Positions 56,031-63,027 of a stretch of 64,000 bases of DNA are shown piece after piece (position 1 is the first letter of the stretch; each line of letters opens with the position of its first letter). The DNA is from Streptomyces nigra (GTDB lineage Bacteria; Actinomycetota; Actinomycetes; Streptomycetales; Streptomycetaceae), in the NCBI RefSeq assembly GCF_003074055.1, contig NZ_CP029043.1:62001-126000 (forward strand), written 5' to 3'. The position numbers and the translations under genes are program-made. The notes under the pieces were generated by a model. That model searched no databases, was not told the origin of the DNA, and was given only the letters and a program-made list of their open reading frames with translations.

Positions 56031-56897
56031 ATGGGGCTTTCCTGGCAACAAGGACCACTCGCTGCAGGAGCAGTGGGCCGGTTCCTGATCCCGCAGCCGC
56101 TGCCCGAGCGGATCCTGTTCGCCGAGCCGCTTCGCCGGCGCATGCGGGTCAAGTTCGGCGGCGCCTGGATCGTCGACAGCGAGGATGTCGTGCTGCTGCA
56201 CGAGCCGGGCCGCTACCCCGTTGCGTACTTCCTGCTCACCGATGTCGCCGCAGACGTCCTTGAGCAGGCCGAGCACACGACCCGGCATCGCGACCTCGGT
56301 GCCACGTCCTGGTACACCGTCCGCGCCGGCGGCCAGAGCAAGCAGCGGGCCGCCTGGCAGCATGTGGATCTACCCGACCACGCGGAGGACCTGAAGGGGC
56401 GCATCGCATTCGCCTGGCGGGCGATGGACGGCTTCTTCGAGGAGGACGAGCGGATCGTCGGTCACGCGGCGGATGCCTATCACCGCATCGACATCCGCTC
56501 CACCAGTCGGCACCTCGTGGTCCGCGTCGGCGATCAGGTCGTTGCCGACAGCAAGCGTCCCCTGGTCCTGTACGAGTCCGGATTCGCGCCCCGCTGGTAC
56601 GTCCCGCGTGACGACGTCGACGAGGCGGCCCTGACCAAGGCCGAGGGTCAGACGTTCTGCCCGTACAAGGGCCTGGCCAGCTACTACGACATCGGCGGCG
56701 GGAAACGTGCCGCGTGGTCGTACGAGGACGCCTGGGACGAGGTGCGCCGCGTGTCGGGGATGGTGTCCTTCGAGCCGGACGAGGTCGAGGTCTTCCTCGA
56801 CGGTGTGCGGCTGAGGCTTGAGCCCGGGCAGAACGTGGTCTCGCATGGCGTGGACCGCAATCTCGACCTCGATGAGACCCGTGCCCCGGGGAAGTGA
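56031..56897 (+). CDS. DUF427-domain protein (two repeats)
   Basis: 288 residues with two DUF427 units: RMRVKFGGAWIVDSEDVVLLHEPGRYPVAYF in the first, LVVRVGDQVVADSKRPLVLYESGFAPRWYVPRDDV with CPYKGLASYYDI in the second. Both CPYKG and the aromatic pattern are family marks. Function unknown. ATG 56031 follows GAGAGGAG. Same strand and 48 bases after the SDR; 44 bases before the MOSC fusion. Confidence 0.85.
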   Translation: MGLSWQQGPLAAGAVGRFLIPQPLPERILFAEPLRRRMRVKFGGAWIVDSEDVVLLHEPGRYPVAYFLLTDVAADVLEQAEHTTRHRDLGATSWYTVRAGGQSKQRAAWQHVDLPDHAEDLKGRIAFAWRAMDGFFEEDERIVGHAADAYHRIDIRSTSRHLVVRVGDQVVADSKRPLVLYESGFAPRWYVPRDDVDEAALTKAEGQTFCPYKGLASYYDIGGGKRAAWSYEDAWDEVRRVSGMVSFEPDEVEVFLDGVRLRLEPGQNVVSHGVDRNLDLDETRAPGK

Positions 56898-56941
56898 GCA
56901 CAGCTGATCATGGCGGCGCCCTGGTACGGAAGGAGGATGCG

Positions 56942-58684
56942 ATGCCGTCTTTGCTGTCGGTGAATGTCGGGATGCCCACGAACGTGCCGTGGCAGGGGCG
57001 GACCATCTACACCGGTGTCTGGAAGTACCCGGTGCACGGGCCGGTCATGGCGCGGCGCCTCAACCTCGACGGGGACGGCCAGGGGGATACGGCCGGCCAC
57101 GGCGGAGAACAGCGGGCAGTCCTCGTCTACCAGATCGACTCCTACCGGTACTGGCAACGCCACTTGGGCCGGGACGACCTGGAGTACGGCCAGTTCGGTG
57201 AGAACCTCACCGTCGACGGTCTCGCGGACGACGAGGTCTGCATCGGCGACCGATACCGCATCGGCGAGGCCGAGTTCGAGGTCACCCAGCCACGCGTCAC
57301 CTGCTACCGGGTGGGGCTGCGCATGGGAGAGCCCTCGCTGCCCGCGCTCTTGGTGAGCCACCACCGTCCTGGCTTCTACATGCGCGTCCTTCGAGAGGGC
57401 CGCATCCAGGCCGGCGAAGACGTCATCAAGATCGCTTCCGGGCCGGGCGAGCTGAGCGTGGCGGAGGCGGATGCGTTGCTGTACCTGCCCGACCGGGACA
57501 TCGAGAAGCTGCACCGCGCTGTGCGGATTCCCGCGATGAGCCCTGGCTGGCTGAGCTCCTTCCGGGGACTGCTCGCGGCGGCGGAGCACGAGGGCACGGC
57601 GGCAGAGACCGGGAAGGGCGAACCGGCCTGGGAGGGATTCAAGGGCTTGAGGGTCGCCGCGGTGGTTCAGGAGACCGCCACGGTTCGCTCGATCCAGTTG
57701 GCCGCCCCGGACGGCTCGCGACTTCCTCCCGCTCGCGGTGGACAGCACCTGACGCTCCGCGTTCCCGGGGCCGGAGATCCTGCGCCGATACGCAGCTACT
57801 CTCTGTCGTCGGCCACCGGAGACGGCCGCTACCGCATCAGCGTGAAGCACGAGCCCCGCGGCCTCGCCAGTACGTATCTGACGACCAAGCTTCGGCCAGG
57901 GGCATTGGTCGACGTCGCGGCGCCCCGGGGGGACTTCGTGCTCCATCCGGGCACGGCTCCCGTTCTTCTCGTCTCTGCCGGCATCGGGCTGACTCCGGTG
58001 CTGGCGATGCTGCACGAACTGTCGGCATCCCGCAGCGAGCGTGAGGTCTGGTGGATCCACAGTGCCCGCAGCGCGCAGGAACACCCGCTGGCGGCCGAGG
58101 CGCACGCCCTGGTCGGCTCGCTGCCACACGCCCGGGAGTTCATCTTCTACAGCGCTGCTGCGCCCACTTCGAAGACGGCCGGGGGTGGCATCGTCCATGG
58201 CCGCCTCAGCAAGGAGGCCGTGATCGCTCTGGGGGTGCCGCACGACGCCACCGCGTATGTCTGCGGGCCTGCCTCCTTCATGACCGATGCGAAGGACGCC
58301 CTGTCCGCCGCCGGCGTCGATCCGTCCGCGGTCCATACGGAGCTCTTCGGCGCGATGAGTGCGATCACCCCCGGCCTACGGGAGCACAGTGGCCGGCGGC
58401 CCCACCAGCCGCCCGGGCCGCCGGATACCGGTCCCGTGGTGACCTTCGCCCGCAGCGGCATCTCCACGCCGTTCCCCGAGACCGGCAGCAGCCTGCTCGA
58501 GCTCGCCGAGGCATGCGATGTCCCGGTGCGCTGGAGTTGTCGTACAGGGGTCTGCCACACCTGCGTGACATCCCTTCTGACGGGCGACGTCGCCTACGGG
58601 ACCACTCCGCTGGAGGCTCCCGCCGACGGGGAAGTGCTCATCTGCTGCGCCCGGCCCGACTCCGATGTCGTCCTGGACATGTGA
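56942..58684 (+). CDS. MOSC domain-ferredoxin reductase-[2Fe-2S] ferredoxin fusion
   Basis: 580 residues. MOSC/YiiM-like domain at about 1-165 (GDTAGHGGEQRAVLVYQIDSYRYW, QFGENLTVDGL, VTQPRVTCYRVGLRMG) with a three-helix tail to about 215; FAD-binding reductase about 240-340 (PIRSYSLSS, VAAPRGDFVL); NAD-binding about 345-480 (LVSAGIGLTPVLAMLHEL, AYVCGPASFM); plant-type [2Fe-2S] ferredoxin about 495-580 with cysteines in WSCRTGVCHTC and ICCARP. It should move electrons from NAD(P)H to a molybdenum-type or N-oxygenated substrate. ATG 56942 is chosen for GGAAGGAGG over the upstream GTG. Confidence 0.9.
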   Translation: MPSLLSVNVGMPTNVPWQGRTIYTGVWKYPVHGPVMARRLNLDGDGQGDTAGHGGEQRAVLVYQIDSYRYWQRHLGRDDLEYGQFGENLTVDGLADDEVCIGDRYRIGEAEFEVTQPRVTCYRVGLRMGEPSLPALLVSHHRPGFYMRVLREGRIQAGEDVIKIASGPGELSVAEADALLYLPDRDIEKLHRAVRIPAMSPGWLSSFRGLLAAAEHEGTAAETGKGEPAWEGFKGLRVAAVVQETATVRSIQLAAPDGSRLPPARGGQHLTLRVPGAGDPAPIRSYSLSSATGDGRYRISVKHEPRGLASTYLTTKLRPGALVDVAAPRGDFVLHPGTAPVLLVSAGIGLTPVLAMLHELSASRSEREVWWIHSARSAQEHPLAAEAHALVGSLPHAREFIFYSAAAPTSKTAGGGIVHGRLSKEAVIALGVPHDATAYVCGPASFMTDAKDALSAAGVDPSAVHTELFGAMSAITPGLREHSGRRPHQPPGPPDTGPVVTFARSGISTPFPETGSSLLELAEACDVPVRWSCRTGVCHTCVTSLLTGDVAYGTTPLEAPADGEVLICCARPDSDVVLDM

Positions 58685-58696
58685 GGGGTGGCGGAC

Positions 58697-58891
58697 ATGA
58701 CCACACCAGATCCACAGCCTGTCGAGGAACCGGCGGTCACCCCGCCCTTCGGGCCCGTGCCACCGATCCACTTCGGCCGACCGCCGCATGCGGTCACTCC
58801 CACCTTCGGGGGACGCGCCGCGCGGGCTGTCGCGGGCGGTGGGCCGGCCATGCTCACGCGGCTCCGCGACTGGCTCACCCGCAGCAGTTGA
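58697..58891 (+). CDS. small hypothetical protein
   Basis: 64 residues directly after the MOSC fusion, with GAGGGG upstream. Proline-rich N-terminus (PFGPVPPIHFGRPP) and a short basic amphipathic end (MLTRLRDWLTRSS). No known motif. Could be a real operon member or a chance frame. Confidence 0.4.
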   Translation: MTTPDPQPVEEPAVTPPFGPVPPIHFGRPPHAVTPTFGGRAARAVAGGGPAMLTRLRDWLTRSS

Positions 58892-58947
58892 CCTCCGTCC
58901 CCATACCCGCGGTACGGCCGCGGTCGACACAATCTGGCAGGTTCCTG

Positions 58948-59373
58948 ATGGACTACAAGCTCGAAGTTGTCACCCTCCCGGTCAGCGACGTCGACCGGGC
59001 GCTCGCCTTCTACACCGAGAAGGCCGGGTTCGACCTGGACGTCGACTACCACCCCACCGGCGCCTTCCGTGTCGTCCAGTTGACACCACCCGGTTCGGGC
59101 TGCTCGGTCCAGATCGGCAGTGGACTCACCGACGCGCCTGCCGGGACAGCGCGCTGCACTTATCTGGCCGTGACCGACCTGGAAGCCGCCCACCGTGAGC
59201 TCACCGAGCGAGGTGCGAGGGTGAGCGGCATTCGCCACAAGGCACCGCTCGATGACTGGAAGGGCGACTGGGAGTCCGGGCTGCACCCGCAGCGGCGCGA
59301 CTACGCGAGCGTCGCCGACTTCGCTGATCCCGACGGCAACACGTGGATTCTGCAGGAAATCGGATACCGCTGA
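58948..59373 (+). CDS. VOC-superfamily (glyoxalase-fold) protein
   Basis: 141 residues. Opening VVTLPVSDVDRALAFYTEKAGFDLDVDYH, then CTYLAVTDLEAAHRELTERG and FADPDGNTWILQEI are the two beta-alpha-beta3 modules of VOC proteins. Likely a small-molecule binding or lyase-type enzyme. ATG 58948 follows GGCAGG. Last gene of the run starting at 54400. Confidence 0.87.
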   Translation: MDYKLEVVTLPVSDVDRALAFYTEKAGFDLDVDYHPTGAFRVVQLTPPGSGCSVQIGSGLTDAPAGTARCTYLAVTDLEAAHRELTERGARVSGIRHKAPLDDWKGDWESGLHPQRRDYASVADFADPDGNTWILQEIGYR

Positions 59374-59846
59374 GCGGCCCTGCATGACGACACCTGCCTG
59401 ACACAACTTCCCCGACCTCGTCCGGCGATCCCTACGGCCAGGGATGGCTGCTCGACATCGAGGTCGGTCCGGCCAAGGCGCCGACCGAGTTGGCGATGCT
59501 GCAGGACGCCTCTGCCTATGCGCGTTCCACCGGTGAACGACCGCTCGGGCGACCGCGACCCGGCGCAAGCCGGGAACCCGGCAGGCCCCGGCCCAGCGAG
59601 ATGTGTCTCCTCGGCACAAAGGCACTCCTCGACGGTACGAAGGCACTCCTCGATGGAGCGGCTGCCGCGGCTGGGCCTGCCGGGGGCTCGCCGTCTGGAG
59701 AGTGGGCTCAGCCCGTGCGCCATGCCCTGGTCGGCGGGTCCTCCTCGGCGAGGGCGGGAGTCTCGCCGTGCCCTGGCTCTGAGGCGACTCATTTCCTTCT
59801 TCCGTCCGGCTACTGCCGGCTCGCACAGCTTGAGGTGAATGTCGCA
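59374..59846. other. intergenic DNA with a short tandem repeat
   Basis: AAGGCACTCCTCGA occurs twice, 18-21 bases apart, near 59625-59660. Elsewhere a plus frame reads WLLDIEVGPAKAPTELAMLQ near 59450, which may be a coding remnant, but I recognise no family. Confidence 0.35.
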
Positions 59847-60482
59847 ATGACTACGTTGAGGGCGCTCCAGTGCCTGGTGGCGCCTGTCGACACGGGGTCG
59901 GTGACGAAGGCGGCCGCCGTGCTGCACTTGGCGCAGCCCGCTCTGTCGCACCAGATCGCCGGTCTGGAGCGTGAGTTGAGTACCCCGGTGGTCGAACGTC
60001 GGGCTCGCGGAGTGCGGGTGACGGCGGCAGGGCTCGCTGCCGCGAAGGAGGCCCGCGTCGCCCTCAGAGCCGCCGCCCGAGCGGTGGAGGCCGGCAGCCA
60101 AACGGGCGAGGGCAGGGTGGGACGGCTCAGGCTCGCCTGTGCGGAGACCATGACGGTGTGGCTGCTGGTGCCGATTCTGGGGCGCTGGATCCGGGAGCGG
60201 CCTGATGTCCAGTTTGTCGAGCGTCATCAGGTCGCGCTCAGGCCGGTGATTCGCACCCGCAGTCCGCGCACGGCCGTCCAACTCGCCGGCGCCGGCATGG
60301 GGGTGACGGTCGCCCCGGTCTCGGCTCTGATGGCCCGGCCGGCCGGTGTGGTGCGACGCCTGGAACCGGCCGTACAGCGCAGCGTCGTAGCGATCACGGA
60401 AACGCCATCGGATGCGTTGGTGTCTCACTTCATGGCCGATCTGCACCGCAACGGGCTGCCCGTGGTGGACCTTTCGGCCTGA
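59847..60482 (+). CDS. shortened LysR-family regulator
   Basis: 211 residues; LysR proteins are normally about 300. The HTH is complete at about 1-60 (TGSVTKAAAVLHLAQPALSHQIAGLERELSTPVVERR). The effector domain starts normally (GRLRLACAETMTVWLLVPILGRWIRERPDVQFV) but jumps after about residue 130 to RTAVQLAGAGMGVTVAPVSALM, the part near the C-terminus. About 85-90 residues of the ligand-binding lobe appear deleted in frame. ATG 59847 follows GAGGTGAA. DNA binding may persist without ligand response. Confidence 0.75.
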   Translation: MTTLRALQCLVAPVDTGSVTKAAAVLHLAQPALSHQIAGLERELSTPVVERRARGVRVTAAGLAAAKEARVALRAAARAVEAGSQTGEGRVGRLRLACAETMTVWLLVPILGRWIRERPDVQFVERHQVALRPVIRTRSPRTAVQLAGAGMGVTVAPVSALMARPAGVVRRLEPAVQRSVVAITETPSDALVSHFMADLHRNGLPVVDLSA

Positions 60483-60610
60483 GGCGCCCGACAGTGGTGC
60501 CGGGCCGCCACGGTCGGCCGTAAGAGGCTCCGAACAAAAGTGGAGCCCGGCTCGCGACGCCTGGCCCGCACGCTCGCCGCGTTGGAGGAGCGTGAGCCTG
60601 ATCGGGCTGT

Positions 60611-61123
60611 TCAGCGTGAGATGTTGTCCTTGACGCGCTGGTAGTGCCGCCGGGCCTTCATACGGTTTCCGCACTCGCTCATGGAGCACCAGCGGGCGGT
60701 GTTGGGCTTGCTGCGATCCAGGAGAAACCGCCGGCACTCCGGGTTCTCACAAGGTCGCAGCCGTCCAGGCCTCGTCTCCTGGACGCCGGCCCACGCCAGG
60801 ATCATGTCCACGGGCAGACGCCGGTCGTCGGGCACCCGGAGAGACCACACGAGCTTGCCACCCTTGATCTGCGGGGTGCTGGAAACGTCCTGCAGCAGTT
60901 CTCGGAGATCCTCCGGGGTTGCCGCCCCGCGGACCACTCTCTGGAGAGCGTCTCTCGCGCTGGTGAGGATGGTCAGTTCGGCCGTGGTTCCCGTACCACC
61001 GTGCTGAAGGGCCCACTGTCGCCCTTGCGGCCCTGCCAGTGCATCGTCCACGACGCCGCGCACGACCGGCGTCGTGTTGAGCAGGTCCAGCAGTGCGTCC
61101 TCGCGGACTGTGTCGATCACCAT
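60611..61123 (-). CDS. CGNR zinc-finger regulator
   Basis: 170 residues. C-terminal CGNR finger: RLRPCENPECRRFLLDRSK and ARWCSMSECGNRMKARRHYQR, with all four zinc cysteines. N-terminal about 110 residues are the ABATE-type domain. The finger binds DNA. It is divergent from the second hydrolase; the 260-base gap carries repeated TTAGG-like elements that could be its operator. Confidence 0.85.
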   Translation of the reverse strand: MVIDTVREDALLDLLNTTPVVRGVVDDALAGPQGRQWALQHGGTGTTAELTILTSARDALQRVVRGAATPEDLRELLQDVSSTPQIKGGKLVWSLRVPDDRRLPVDMILAWAGVQETRPGRLRPCENPECRRFLLDRSKPNTARWCSMSECGNRMKARRHYQRVKDNISR

Positions 61124-61134
61124 CCGACCCCTCC

Positions 61135-61379
61135 TAACCAGTCGCAGGAGTTTTACAGGTTACGCCTCCCGCTTCCATGGCGTAACCGTCAAACGCATTT
61201 TTGATGGTCAGCAACCGCTGACGTCAGGCCGACGCCGCCATCTGGACCGACACGCAGACCGCTGGCCCCCAGACCTTCCGGACCACCACCTCGAGTATCC
61301 TAACTCCCAAAAGCCATTTGACAGGTTAGATGAACGGTGTTCCACTGGGAGCACCAGCGAACTCGCTTTTTAGGGGTTA
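61135..61379. promoter_or_regulatory. divergent promoter with repeated GGTTA/TAACC elements
   Basis: GGTTA occurs at 61158, 61324 and 61375, its complement TAACC at 61135 and 61183, and TAACT at 61301. Longer shared forms are TTTACAGGTTA (61152-61162) and TTGACAGGTTA (61318-61328); the complement of 61183-61191 reads TTGACGGTTA. TTGACA at 61318-61323 is a good -35 hexamer for hydrolase 2, overlapping one element. Candidate CGNR operators. Confidence 0.55.
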
Positions 61380-61383
61380 GAAA

Positions 61384-62250
61384 ATGAGCGTCGTACACCA
61401 CCGCACCACCGCCGTCGACGGGCTGGACGTCTTCTACCGGGAGGCGGGCAACCCCCACGCGCCCGCGATCGTCCTGCTGCACGGCTTCCCGACCAGCTCC
61501 CACATGTTCCGGAACCTGATTCCGAAGCTTGCCGACACCCATCGCGTCATCGCCCCCGACATGGTCGGATTCGGCCAGTCGGCCATGCCGAAGGTCGATG
61601 AGTTCGACTACACCTTCGACCGGCTCACCGACGTGACCGCAGCGCTGCTGCAGCAGCTCGGGGTGGAGCGCTATGCCGTCTACGTGCAGGACTACGGCGC
61701 ACCCCTGGCCTGGAGGCTGGCCGCCCGTTCCCCGGAGAGCATCACCGGCATCATCACTCAGAACGGCAACGCCTACACGGACGGGTTCGTGAGTCCCTTC
61801 TGGGACGGCCTGTTCGCCTACGCGGACAACCCGACCGACGAGACCGAAGCTCCCCTGCGCGGCGCTCTCACCCTCGCTATGACGCGCTGGCAGTACGTGA
61901 ACGGCGTCAAGGACACCTCACTCGTCAGCCCCGACAGCTGGACCGTCGACCAGGCACTGCTCGACCGGCCCGGCAACGACGCCATCCAGCTGGCACTGTT
62001 CCGGGACTATGCGTCGAACGTCGCTCTGTACCCGCACGTGCACGAGTACTTCCGCACCAGCCAGGTGCCACTGCTCGCCGTGTGGGGCGCCAACGACGAG
62101 ATCTTCGGACCGGACGGAGCCCGCGCCTTCAGGCGCGATCTGCCCGATGCCGAGATCCACCTTCTCGAGTCCGGGCACTTCGCCCTCGAGAGCCATCTGG
62201 AGGAGATCGCCGGTCACATCCGCGGCTTCCTCGCCCGCATCCCCGCGTGA
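61384..62250 (+). CDS. alpha/beta hydrolase, paralogue of 54400-55266
   Basis: 288 residues, the same length as its paralogue. VLLHGFPTSSHMFRNLIPKL, Asp103 nucleophile in YVQDYGAPLAW, ITQNGNAY, TRWQYVNGVKDTSLVSP and final histidine in SGHFALESH. Haloalkane dehalogenase or epoxide hydrolase type. AGGGG lies 8 bases before ATG 61384, itself inside the last GGTTA element. Probably repressed by the divergent CGNR protein. Confidence 0.88.
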   Translation: MSVVHHRTTAVDGLDVFYREAGNPHAPAIVLLHGFPTSSHMFRNLIPKLADTHRVIAPDMVGFGQSAMPKVDEFDYTFDRLTDVTAALLQQLGVERYAVYVQDYGAPLAWRLAARSPESITGIITQNGNAYTDGFVSPFWDGLFAYADNPTDETEAPLRGALTLAMTRWQYVNGVKDTSLVSPDSWTVDQALLDRPGNDAIQLALFRDYASNVALYPHVHEYFRTSQVPLLAVWGANDEIFGPDGARAFRRDLPDAEIHLLESGHFALESHLEEIAGHIRGFLARIPA

Positions 62251-62283
62251 CCGCACCCCTCCCCAGATCGAGACCCGCCCTTC

Positions 62284-62862
62284 ATGAGCAGGCACATCCC
62301 CCCGACCAATCCAGGACCTCACATGCTTCACCTACAGCGCTCCTTCGACCCCACCCCCCGTTCCGTCGCACAGGCCCGAGGATTCGTCGGATCCGCCGTC
62401 GCATGCCACCTCGACCCCTCACGTTCCGACGACCTACGCATCTGCGTCTCCGAACTCGCAAGCAATGCCCTGATCCACGCCGAAACCAGCTTCACCGTGC
62501 GGATCTGCATCGACCGGCACGGCTGCGTCCGGCTCGAGGTCCACGATCAGGACCGGAACCGGCCCCAGGCAACGGCAGCCCTGCCCCGCGACCGGCGGGC
62601 GACCACCGGGCGAGGCATGTTCATCGTCGAGCGACTGGCAGATGACTGGGGGGTCGAGCTGTCTGCGACCGGCGGCAAATGCGTCTGGTCGCAGTTCGCC
62701 GGCCGGCAGGCCACGGGCGCTCACAACGCTTGTGGCACACCCTCACCGGCCCGGCCGGCACCGCTACCCGCTGGGGCCGGCGCGCCACTCCTCCCCCACC
62801 CCGTGAGGGCGGCCGTCTCTTCGGCTGCGCTCCGAGCATCACGAGCGGAACCGGGACAGTGA
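62284..62862 (+). CDS. anti-sigma-type ATP-binding regulator (HATPase_c_2)
   Basis: 192 residues. LRICVSELASNALIHA is the N-box, RLEVHDQDRNRPQ the G1 region, and TTGRGMFIVERLADDWGVE the G2 region of RsbW/SpoIIAB-like kinases. The C-terminal 45 residues are low-complexity (Pro/Ala). ATG 62323 (MLHLQRSF) is an alternative start. Such proteins bind sigma factors or phosphorylate STAS antagonists; its partner is not in the window unless the GAF-SpoIIE phosphatase acts in the same network. Confidence 0.8.
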   Translation: MSRHIPPTNPGPHMLHLQRSFDPTPRSVAQARGFVGSAVACHLDPSRSDDLRICVSELASNALIHAETSFTVRICIDRHGCVRLEVHDQDRNRPQATAALPRDRRATTGRGMFIVERLADDWGVELSATGGKCVWSQFAGRQATGAHNACGTPSPARPAPLPAGAGAPLLPHPVRAAVSSAALRASRAEPGQ

Positions 62863-62876
62863 CCAGTGACCATCCG

Positions 62877-62897
62877 GGCCAGCCAGTGGCGGATGCG
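62877..62897. repeat. 21-bp direct repeat, second copy
   Basis: Exact copy of 54325-54345, 8.6 kb away and in the same orientation, in the gap before the RclA-like gene. Confidence 0.6.
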
Positions 62898-63027
62898 AGC
62901 GCGGCCGGCTCCGGGCGAGGCTGAAGTGTGAGCACCGGGATCATCCTCCGCGCGACAGGGCCAGCCGCAGCGGGGACCGGCGCCGCAGCTCACCACCCGA
63001 CCACCTCCTCATCGCTGGACGGTAGCT

